This document shows positions 8,218 through 14,590 of a stretch of DNA of 25,523 bases, piece after piece (the stretch's first letter is position 1; every line of letters begins with the position of its first letter). Source of the stretch: Thermodesulfovibrio sp. (GTDB lineage Bacteria; Nitrospirota; Thermodesulfovibrionia; Thermodesulfovibrionales; JdFR-85); NCBI GenBank assembly GCA_027016675.1, contig JALUSH010000162.1, positions 1 to 25,523 on the forward strand, in the 5' to 3' direction. A program made the translations under genes and the position numbers. The notes beneath the pieces are model-generated. The model made no database searches, had not been told where the DNA came from, and saw only the letters and a program-made list of their open reading frames with translations.

Positions 8218-8290
8218 AATTTTTACCCGGTATTTATCATTTTCAGTTGTGTCTGACTGAATCTATTTATCACAGCAGAGAGTAAAAATT
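8218..8290 (+). promoter_or_regulatory. structured leader or operator before the threonine operon
   Basis: A nested arrangement sits 54 bases before the first plus-strand gene. A perfect 9-bp outer inverted repeat AATTTTTAC (8218-8226) / GTAAAAATT (8282-8290) encloses two copies of TATTTATCA (8231-8239 and 8264-8272). Between these copies is the hairpin TTCAGT/ACTGAA (8242-8247/8256-8261) with an 8-base loop. The copies are 33 bases apart, about three helical turns. It could be an RNA leader element or a repressor-binding site. It matches no riboswitch class I recognise. Confidence 0.4.
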
Positions 8291-8343
8291 TCTTGTTCTC
8301 TTGAGAAAAGCATGGACTGAAAAAAGCTTTACAGGAGGTATAA

Positions 8344-9573
8344 ATGGGATATGTGACAGGTCTAAAATGCAGGGAGTGCGGAAGGCAGTATGAAATAGAG
8401 CCTATTTATGTATGTGAATTCTGTTTTGGACCCCTTGAGGCAGTGTATGACTATCAAAAGATCAAGAAAGCCATCTCAAGAAAGAAGATAGAAAACAGGG
8501 ATGAAAACCTGTGGCGATATAAAGAGCTTCTGCCCATAGATAAGGAGCCCCAGGCAGGGCTATACTCTGGCTTTACCCCCCTTGTCAAGGCTGACAATCT
8601 TGGAAAGGAACTTGGATTGAAAGAACTCTACATCAAGGATGACACTGTGGCTCATCCAACATTTTCCTTTAAGGACCGTGTAGTGGCTGTTGCCCTTACA
8701 AAGGCAAAGGAGTTTGGGTTTGACACTGTTGCCTGTGCCTCCACTGGTAATCTTGCCCATTCTGTTTCAGCCCAGGGTGCAAAGGCTGGTTTCAACAGGT
8801 TCATATTTATTCCAGCAACACTGGAGGAATCAAAGATCACCTCATCTCTGGTTTTCGAGCCTCATCTTATTGCTGTGGACGGTAATTATGATGAGGTAAA
8901 CAGGCTCTGTAGCGAGATAGCAAACAGATACAGATGGGCCTTTGTCAACATAAACATCCGTCCTTATTATGCAGAGGGCTCCAAGACCATAGGCTTTGAA
9001 ATAGCAGAACAGCTTGGCTGGAAGGCACCAGACAATGTAGTGGTACCATGTGCAAGTGGCTCATTGTTGACAAAGATCTGGAAGGCCTTCAAGGAACTGA
9101 AGGAGGTTGGTCTTTTAAGGTCTGCTCATACCAGGGTCTATGCTGCCCAGGCAACAGGATGCAATCCAATTGTAACAGCCATCAAGAACGACACAGATGT
9201 GATCAGACCCATTAAACCTGACACTATTGCCAAAAGCCTTGCCATTGGAAATCCTGCAGACGGATATTATGCCTATGCAGCTGTAAAAGAGTCAGGTGGT
9301 TATGGCGAGGAGGTTACAGACGATGAGATTGTTGAAGGCATGAAATTACTTGCCAGGACCGAAGGTATATTTGCAGAAACAGCAGGTGGTGTTACTGTGG
9401 CGGTGACCAGGAAGCTTGTACAACAGGGCTATATCAGTAAAAACGAGGTTACTGTGATATGTGTAACAGGCAATGGATTAAAAACACGAGAGGCACTTGA
9501 TGGTAAAATGGCCTCACCAATATATATTAAACCCAATATTGATGCCTTTGAAGAGGTACTGAAGAGGATTTAA
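8344..9573 (+). CDS. threonine-synthase-family PLP enzyme with zinc ribbon (paralogue 1)
   Basis: A 409-residue fold-type II PLP enzyme. The N-terminus has a four-cysteine zinc ribbon (C9xxC12, C24xxC27), seen in many archaeal-type threonine synthases. The PLP lysine is K110 in TFSFKDR, the substrate loop is STGNLAHS at 123-130, and a C-terminal TGNGLKT lies near 385-391. The loop differs from the STGNTSAS of the second copy in this operon (10169-11296), so substrate or nucleophile may differ. Family members make threonine from O-phosphohomoserine; relatives make cysteine or cysteate. A MoaD/ThiS-like gene follows directly. I infer it may use O-phosphohomoserine or O-phosphoserine with a sulfur donor. 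The start follows AGGAGG at about 8333. Confidence 0.85.
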   Translation: MGYVTGLKCRECGRQYEIEPIYVCEFCFGPLEAVYDYQKIKKAISRKKIENRDENLWRYKELLPIDKEPQAGLYSGFTPLVKADNLGKELGLKELYIKDDTVAHPTFSFKDRVVAVALTKAKEFGFDTVACASTGNLAHSVSAQGAKAGFNRFIFIPATLEESKITSSLVFEPHLIAVDGNYDEVNRLCSEIANRYRWAFVNINIRPYYAEGSKTIGFEIAEQLGWKAPDNVVVPCASGSLLTKIWKAFKELKEVGLLRSAHTRVYAAQATGCNPIVTAIKNDTDVIRPIKPDTIAKSLAIGNPADGYYAYAAVKESGGYGEEVTDDEIVEGMKLLARTEGIFAETAGGVTVAVTRKLVQQGYISKNEVTVICVTGNGLKTREALDGKMASPIYIKPNIDAFEEVLKRI

Positions 9574-9625
9574 CATATTGAAAATTGAATATTTTTTAAT
9601 TTTCTAATGGAGAAAGGAGGTAACC

Positions 9626-9907
9626 ATGGCTGTAAAGGTAAGAATTCCTACGCCACTTCAGAGACTCACAGAAGGCAAAGAAGAGGTAGAGGGCAAACCT
9701 GGCAAGCTCATAGATCTGATAATGGAACTCGACAAACAGTATCCAGGCCTTGCCGAAAGGGTCTCTGAAAACGGAAAAATCAGACGTTTCGTAAATATCT
9801 ATGTAAACGAGGAAGATGTTCGATTTCTTAATGCTGAGGAGACAGAGATCAAGGACGGCGATGAAGTCTCAATCGTACCTGCTATTGCAGGGGGAAGGGG
9901 GATTTAA
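9626..9907 (+). CDS. MoaD/ThiS-like sulfur-carrier protein with C-terminal extension
   Basis: A 93-residue ubiquitin-fold protein. It has the family ending VNEEDVRFLN, then DGDEVSIVPAIAGG, in which the Gly-Gly (89-90) becomes a thiocarboxylate. Here three residues (R-G-I) follow the Gly-Gly. In QbsE- and CysO-type systems such tails are removed by a JAMM metalloprotease before activation by an E1-like enzyme; neither gene is in this window. The start has a textbook AAAGGAGG five bases upstream. Its stop overlaps the NIL gene start (TAATG). Placement between two threonine synthases argues for a role in sulfur-amino-acid synthesis and against molybdopterin or thiamine synthesis. Confidence 0.9.
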   Translation: MAVKVRIPTPLQRLTEGKEEVEGKPGKLIDLIMELDKQYPGLAERVSENGKIRRFVNIYVNEEDVRFLNAEETEIKDGDEVSIVPAIAGGRGI

Positions 9908-10143
9908 TGAAACTAAGAGTAAAACTCACTTTCCCACAACACCTTATAAAAGAACCTGTACTCTTTACCATGGCCAAAAAGTATGATGTGATGCCAAACA
10001 TCAGACGTGCCCGTGTAACAGAAACCGTGGGAGAGATGATACTGGAACTGGAAGGCGAGGAGAAGAATCTTGAAGATGGTATTCAATCCCTGAGAGATCA
10101 AGGGGTAGAGGTGGAGTTAGTGGAGGGTGATATAATAGAATAA
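9907..10143 (+). CDS. free-standing NIL-domain protein
   Basis: A 78-residue protein consisting almost only of a NIL domain, the ferredoxin-like fold best known at the C-terminus of the methionine transporter ATPase MetN, where it senses methionine. The pattern is visible: LTFPQHLIKEPVLFTMAKKY, then NIRRARVTE, GEMILELEG and the helix before VEVELVEGD. NIL domains also occur fused to ferredoxins in homocysteine-forming systems of anaerobes. It starts inside the stop codon of the sulfur-carrier gene, so the two are translated together and probably act together. A regulatory (methionine-sensing) or sulfur-transfer accessory role is inference. Confidence 0.88.
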   Translation: MKLRVKLTFPQHLIKEPVLFTMAKKYDVMPNIRRARVTETVGEMILELEGEEKNLEDGIQSLRDQGVEVELVEGDIIE

Positions 10144-10168
10144 TTAGAAGAAGGAGGATTACCTGTAT

Positions 10169-11296
10169 ATGAGCCAAAGTGAGTCACAAATGTCCGGTCA
10201 GTCCACTGACCAGGAAGACCGAATGTGCAGAAGATGGAGAGGTATTATAAATGAATATAGAAGTTTCCTGCCAGTAAATATAAACACCCCAGTGATTACC
10301 CTCTTTGAGGGTAACACACCTCTTTTGAATGCAGTCAACTTCAGAAAAGAGCTCGGGTTAGATATCGACCTCTATTTCAAATATGATGGAGCAAATCCAA
10401 CCGGCTCTTTTAAGGACAGAGGAATGACTCTTGCAATCTCAAAGGCAATGGAAGAGGGGGCAAGGGCTGTTATATGCGCATCCACAGGAAACACATCAGC
10501 TTCTGCTGCTGCCTACGCTGCACGGGCTGGAATCAGAGCAATTGTTCTGATCCCGGAGGGTAAGATTGCCCTTGGCAAGCTGGTACAGGCTCTTATACAT
10601 GGTGCAGAGGTGATCCAGATTGAGGGAAACTTCGATCAGGCCCTTAACATTGTGAGGGAGATGGTAAAGAAATATCCCATTACGCTTGTAAATTCTATAA
10701 ATCCCTATCGACTTGAAGGCCAGAAGAGTGCTGCCTTTGAGGTAGCTGATCAGTTAGGTAGGGCACCTGATTTTCATGCACTACCTGTAGGTAATGCCGG
10801 GAATATTACTGCATACTGGAGGGGTTACAAGGAATATTACAAGGCAGGACTTATAGATTCTTTACCAAGGATGCTTGGATTCCAGGCTGCAGGCGCTGCA
10901 CCCATTGTTCAGGGAAGACCTGTGGAAAGACCTGAAACAGTGGCAACTGCAATAAGAATTGGTAATCCTGCAAGCTGGAGGTATGCTATAGAGGCAAAAG
11001 AAGAATCAGGAGGCACTATTGAATCTGTTACTGACGATGAGATACTGAACGCCTACAGATATGTTGCACAGTTAGAAGGTATCTTCTGTGAGCCTGCATC
11101 AGCCGCCTCTGTAGCGGGAGTGTTAAAGCTCCACAGAGAAGGCTATTTCAAAGGTGGTGAGACAGTGGTTTGTACTCTCACAGGACATGGACTCAAAGAC
11201 CCTGACATTGTTTTTTCTGTTGCTGAAACACCCAAAAAGGTTGCCCCCAGGATAGATGCAGTGGAAGAGATTCTTTCTCATGTACTGAATTTCTGA
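10169..11296 (+). CDS. thrC: threonine synthase (canonical paralogue 2)
   Basis: A 375-residue PLP enzyme converting O-phospho-L-homoserine to threonine. PLP lysine K82 lies in TGSFKDRGM, the substrate loop is STGNTSAS (105-112), the PLP-phosphate loop is VGNAGN (207-212), and TGHGLKDPD is near the C-terminus. All are canonical for ThrC. It lacks the zinc ribbon of paralogue 1. The start is the ATG at 10169, 11 bases after AGGAGG. The first 18 residues are polar and poorly conserved-looking, so an internal start at residue 19 is possible. It lies 25 bases after the NIL gene and should be cotranscribed with it. Confidence 0.93.
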   Translation: MSQSESQMSGQSTDQEDRMCRRWRGIINEYRSFLPVNINTPVITLFEGNTPLLNAVNFRKELGLDIDLYFKYDGANPTGSFKDRGMTLAISKAMEEGARAVICASTGNTSASAAAYAARAGIRAIVLIPEGKIALGKLVQALIHGAEVIQIEGNFDQALNIVREMVKKYPITLVNSINPYRLEGQKSAAFEVADQLGRAPDFHALPVGNAGNITAYWRGYKEYYKAGLIDSLPRMLGFQAAGAAPIVQGRPVERPETVATAIRIGNPASWRYAIEAKEESGGTIESVTDDEILNAYRYVAQLEGIFCEPASAASVAGVLKLHREGYFKGGETVVCTLTGHGLKDPDIVFSVAETPKKVAPRIDAVEEILSHVLNF

Positions 11297-11332
11297 TCCC
11301 TCTCCATGGATTAGAACAAACAGGTCATTCTC

Positions 11333-11341
11333 TGATATAAT
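11333..11341 (+). promoter_or_regulatory. possible internal promoter before the apgM-like gene
   Basis: TGATATAAT, an extended -10 identical to the one serving the divergent operon, lies in the 79-base gap after thrC and 34 bases before the next ATG. The candidate -35 (TTAGAA at 11311) is poor and 19 bases away. It may allow the kinase genes to be expressed apart from thrC. Confidence 0.35.
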
Positions 11342-11375
11342 AAAAAACTATACCTATACAAAAAGGATTATATTA

Positions 11376-12590
11376 ATGAAATATATCATACTGATAGGCG
11401 ATGGAATGGCTGACAGGCCAATAAAAGAATTAGAGGGAAAGACTCCTCTTCAGGCTGCCTTTACGCCCAATATGGACAGGCTTGCAAAGCAAGGAATTCT
11501 TGGCTCTGTCAGGACAATTCCTGAGGGTTTTCCACCCGGCTCTGACGTTGCAAATCTCAGTATTCTTGGCTATGATCCAAAACAGTTCTACTCAGGCAGG
11601 GCTCCACTGGAGGCAGCAAGCATGGGTATCGAGCTTGAGGAGAATGATGTAGCCTTCAGATGCAACCTTGTTACCCTGAAATATAACAAGACAAAAGACC
11701 GTGCCTTAATGGAAGACTACAGTGCTGGTCACATAAGCACTGAAGAAGCGAGGCAGTTGATAGAAACCATTGATTCTGAGCTGGGTAACGAGAATATCAG
11801 GTTTTTCCCTGGTATCAGTTACAGACACTTAATGATATGGAGGAACGGCGAGGTTGAGATCGAATGTGTTCCTCCCCATGATATCATCGGTAAAGAGATA
11901 ACAGAGTATCTCCCACTGGGCAAGGGTGAAAGGGTAATCCGTTCTCTAATGGAAAGTTCCGTGGGAATACTGGAAAACCACCCTGTCAATAAGAAAAGGG
12001 CTGCAGAGGGCAAGAAGGTCGCCAATAGTATCTGGCTCTGGGGACAGGGGAAAAAACCGAAAATACCCACATTCATGGAAAAGTATGGACTTACAGGCGC
12101 ACTGATCAGTGCAGTGGACCTCACCAGGGGGATTGGCGTCTGTGCAGGATTCGAGATCCTTCAGGTCCCGGGTGTAACAGGATATCTTGATACAAACTAT
12201 ACAGGAAAGGCTGAATATGCCCTGAAGGCACTGATAAAACATGATGTAGTGTACATCCATGTGGAGGCCCCTGATGAGGCAGGACATGAGGGAAACTACA
12301 GGAACAAGATTAAAGCTATCGAAGACTTTGATGCCCTTGTGGTAGGCTCTATTATCAGAGGTGCAAAGGAATTCGATGAATACAGGATACTGCTGCTGCC
12401 AGACCACCCCACACCCATTGAGGTAAGAACTCATACTGATGAACCTGTTCCCTTTGTAATCTTTGATAGCCGCCACAGACAGGACAACGGGGACGTTAGA
12501 TTCGATGAAAACATACTTCAGAGGGCTGAAATAGTAAAGATAGAGGAAGGTCATAAGTTAATGGATTTCTTCCTGAAAAACAGAGAATAA
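11376..12590 (+). CDS. ApgM-family phosphoglycerate mutase-like protein, possible homoserine kinase
   Basis: A 404-residue member of the alkaline-phosphatase superfamily, archaeal-type cofactor-independent phosphoglycerate mutase branch. Metal ligands and nucleophile are visible: D9 (LIGDGMAD), S56 (PPGSDVANLSILGYD), D300 and H304 (HVEAPDEAGHEG), D343 and H344 (LLPDHPTP) and H353. True ApgM isomerises 3- and 2-phosphoglycerate. A bacterial branch of this family has been proposed to be a homoserine kinase, because it sits beside thrC and aspartate kinase in genomes lacking thrB. That is exactly the setting here. The kinase role is therefore favoured by context, not shown by motif. The ribosome binding site is modest (AAGGAT). 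Confidence 0.88.
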   Translation: MKYIILIGDGMADRPIKELEGKTPLQAAFTPNMDRLAKQGILGSVRTIPEGFPPGSDVANLSILGYDPKQFYSGRAPLEAASMGIELEENDVAFRCNLVTLKYNKTKDRALMEDYSAGHISTEEARQLIETIDSELGNENIRFFPGISYRHLMIWRNGEVEIECVPPHDIIGKEITEYLPLGKGERVIRSLMESSVGILENHPVNKKRAAEGKKVANSIWLWGQGKKPKIPTFMEKYGLTGALISAVDLTRGIGVCAGFEILQVPGVTGYLDTNYTGKAEYALKALIKHDVVYIHVEAPDEAGHEGNYRNKIKAIEDFDALVVGSIIRGAKEFDEYRILLLPDHPTPIEVRTHTDEPVPFVIFDSRHRQDNGDVRFDENILQRAEIVKIEEGHKLMDFFLKNRE

Positions 12591-12655
12591 TTCTATCTTT
12601 AAAAACAGAGGTTCTTGGTTCAGATATCCATAAAGAAGCAGGAGGTTAAACCTGT

Positions 12656-13873
12656 ATGCTCATAGTACAGAAATATGGTGGCACATCTGTAGCAAACATT
12701 GAAAGGATAAAGGCGGTTGCAGAACGGGTGGTCAAAACCGTTAGAGAAGGCAATCAGGTTGTTGTGGTGGTATCTGCCATGGCTGGTGAGACAGACAAAC
12801 TGATTGAACTTGCCCATCAGGTATCTCCATCTCCAGGAGAGAGGGAGATGGACCTACTGCTCTCTTCAGGTGAACGGATAACCTGTGCCCTTACTGCAAT
12901 GGCTATACAGGCCCAGGGAGAAAAGGCTGTTGCTCTGACAGGCAGACAGGTGGGGATTATAACTGATAAGGTTCATACAAAGGCAAAGATCGAGAAGGTT
13001 TCTGCTGACAGGGCTAAGAAGGCCCTTGAAGAAGGTTTTGTGGTGGTTGTTGCTGGATTCCAGGGCATAACAGAAGACACTGAAGAGGTAACAACCCTTG
13101 GAAGAGGAGGTTCTGATCTTACTGCAGTAGCCATAGCCTCGGCACTGGGGGCAGATCTCTGCGAGATTTACACTGATGTGGAGGGCGTATTTACAACAGA
13201 CCCCAATATAGTACCTGAAGCAAGGAAACTGGACAAGATATCATATGAGGAAATGTTAGAGCTTGCAAGTTCGGGTGCCAAGGTATTGCAGACTCGATCT
13301 GTTGAATTTGCAATGAAATACAATGTTCCCCTTGTTGTCAGATCAAGCTTTAATGATAAACCAGGCACCTTTGTAATCAAGGAGGATAAGGACATGGAAA
13401 ATGTTTTGGTTTCTGGAGTTGCGTACGATAAAAACCAGGTAAAGATAACAATCCTTGCTGTGCCTGACAGACCAGGTATTGCCGCATTGTTATTCAAATC
13501 AATCGCTGATGCAAATATTGTGGTTGATATGATTGTCCAGAATGTAAGTAGCGATGGTAAGGCCACTGATATATCCTTTACTGTACCAAGAACAGATTAT
13601 CAGAAGGCAGTAAAAATAACAGAAGATATCGCCCGTGAGCTTGGTGCCAGAGGTGTTACAGTGGATGAAAATATCGCAAAGGTCTCCATTGTAGGGGTAG
13701 GTATGAAAACCCACTCTGGTGTGGCAGCCAAAATGTTTGAAACCCTTGCCAGAGAGGGCATAAATATAATGATGATCAGTACTTCAGAGATCAAGGTCTC
13801 CTGTGTGGTGGATGTGAAATATACAGAACTGGCTGTGCGCGTACTCCACGATGCCTTTGAGCTTGACAAATAA
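12656..13873 (+). CDS. lysC: aspartate kinase
   Basis: A 405-residue aspartokinase catalysing the first step of the aspartate family (lysine, threonine, methionine). The catalytic domain shows KYGGTSV (6-12), SSGERITCALTAMA (about 70-83), GRGGSDLTA (149-157) and TDPNIVPEA. Two ACT domains follow (about 262-330 and 340-405). QNVSSDGKATDISFTV in the first is the usual allosteric site, so feedback inhibition by lysine and/or threonine is expected. The length fits the LysC/aspartokinase II class, and no homoserine dehydrogenase is fused. The start has AGGAGG about 11 bases upstream. It closes the amino-acid operon. Confidence 0.96.
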   Translation: MLIVQKYGGTSVANIERIKAVAERVVKTVREGNQVVVVVSAMAGETDKLIELAHQVSPSPGEREMDLLLSSGERITCALTAMAIQAQGEKAVALTGRQVGIITDKVHTKAKIEKVSADRAKKALEEGFVVVVAGFQGITEDTEEVTTLGRGGSDLTAVAIASALGADLCEIYTDVEGVFTTDPNIVPEARKLDKISYEEMLELASSGAKVLQTRSVEFAMKYNVPLVVRSSFNDKPGTFVIKEDKDMENVLVSGVAYDKNQVKITILAVPDRPGIAALLFKSIADANIVVDMIVQNVSSDGKATDISFTVPRTDYQKAVKITEDIARELGARGVTVDENIAKVSIVGVGMKTHSGVAAKMFETLAREGINIMMISTSEIKVSCVVDVKYTELAVRVLHDAFELDK

Positions 13874-13909
13874 AGGGGGCTCCTTCACAACTTTTTCATT
13901 TTTTTATTA

Positions 13910-13915
13910 TATAAT
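13910..13915 (+). promoter_or_regulatory. -10 element of a possibly leaderless transcript
   Basis: A perfect TATAAT lies only nine bases before the ATG at 13925, and no Shine-Dalgarno is present. Transcription starting seven to eight bases after the hexamer would begin at or next to the start codon. The -35 is unclear (TTCACA at 13884 is 20 bases away). Confidence 0.35.
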
Positions 13916-13924
13916 CTTAATAAT

Positions 13925-14236
13925 ATGAAGATTGTCCTTACGATCTTATTGTTTTTCCTTACACTGACCCCTCTCTATGGATGGGATAGAAACGAACCTG
14001 TAACCCCTTATGGTGACTATTGTCCAAGATGCAGCAACTATGGTGTCTGCAGACTGATGCTCAGTCCTGCAGAGGCCAGGCAGGCCCTCAAGGACTACTA
14101 TTCAAAAAAAGGACTTGGTATAAAAATAGACAGAATAAGGGGACGTTTCATTAAGGCACGCATACTTGACGGTAGTAAGGTGGTTGATATCATTATATTC
14201 GATCGTAAAACAGGCAGAATAAGATCCATACTATAG
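13925..14236 (+). CDS. small exported protein with CPRC motif, function unknown
   Basis: A 103-residue protein I do not recognise. Residues 1-19 form a signal peptide (MKIVLTILLFFLTLTPLYG), probably cleaved before W20. The mature part carries three cysteines in CPRCSNYGVC (33-42). A charged region follows (SPAEARQALKDYYSKKG), then strands KIDRIRGRFIKARILDG and KVVDIIIFDRKTGRIRSIL, reminiscent of a small PepSY-like or KTG-turn beta domain. A CxxC pair outside the cytoplasm could bind metal or heme, or be redox active. It lies 51 bases after lysC. It may have its own promoter, as no ribosome binding site is seen. Confidence 0.7.
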   Translation: MKIVLTILLFFLTLTPLYGWDRNEPVTPYGDYCPRCSNYGVCRLMLSPAEARQALKDYYSKKGLGIKIDRIRGRFIKARILDGSKVVDIIIFDRKTGRIRSIL

Positions 14237-14333
14237 AAATCGTCTCTATTTAATTGCTTTTTTCAGCCTTCTTATATCTGTCAGCAAAACTGACTTTAAA
14301 GTCTATCGGCAATTTACAGTGTAATTCTTTTTA

Positions 14334-14363
14334 TTGATTTAGACCACCCTGGACAGCTATGAT
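14334..14363 (+). promoter_or_regulatory. candidate promoter for the tamB-bamA operon
   Basis: TTGATT (14334-14339) and TATGAT (14358-14363) are separated by 18 bases and resemble a sigma-70 promoter. Transcription from about 14370 would give a leader of roughly 220 bases containing both RNA-like structures at 14413-14519. Confidence 0.35.
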
Positions 14364-14412
14364 ATATTATTACCGTGGATTTTCCCTGTGCGCGAAACAG
14401 ACGATTTTCAGA

Positions 14413-14449
14413 AGGAGAGGCATGGTGAAGCCTTCACCTCACTTCTCCT
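14413..14449 (+). other. stable hairpin in the tamB leader
   Basis: AGGAGAGG (14413-14420) pairs with CTTCTCCT (14442-14449), with one G-T pair. After a 3x3 internal loop, GGTGAAG (14424-14430) faces CTTCACC (14432-14438), forming at least five pairs around AGCCT. No T-run follows, so it is not a standard terminator. It may belong to a structured leader with the next element. Confidence 0.5.
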
Positions 14450-14474
14450 ATGATCATATAGCTGTATTACGGAC

Positions 14475-14519
14475 AAAGGGTTCATTACTCTGGTAACACA
14501 TCAGATGTAAAAACCCTTT
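14475..14519 (+). other. three-way-junction-like fold in the tamB leader
   Basis: A perfect 8-bp closing stem AAAGGGTT (14475-14482) / AACCCTTT (14512-14519) encloses two small hairpins. They are TTAC/GTAA (14485-14488/14493-14496) and ACAT/ATGT (14498-14501/14505-14508). The layout resembles a compact junction RNA. The rest of the 354-base gap (14237-14590) holds a small GTCAG/CTGAC hairpin at 14280-14294 and no gene I can support. Confidence 0.4.
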
Positions 14520-14590
14520 AAGCTTGAAATCATAAAAAACATTTCATTAGAGCAAATGTAAACTGCCCGTGATTTTTGAGTAATATCAGG

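Noticed and set aside
9580..9604. GAAAATT/AATTTTC hairpin with T-run between paralogue 1 and the sulfur-carrier gene as a terminator
   Set aside because: The stem is entirely A/T-rich, the T-run is in the loop, and the genes on both sides appear to be one operon.
11946..12554. 202-codon open frame on the minus strand
   Set aside because: It lies wholly antisense to the ApgM-like gene, has no ribosome binding site, low-complexity Cys/Phe/Tyr-rich composition and no family resemblance.
13872..13905. Terminator after lysC (AAGG/CCTT then T-rich stretch)
   Set aside because: The stem is only four pairs and the T-rich tract starts after a gap, so it is too weak to call.
13863..13915. TTGACA (13863-13868) and TATAAT (13910-13915) as a promoter pair
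   Set aside because: They are 41 bases apart, far from 17, and the TTGACA is inside the last codons of lysC.
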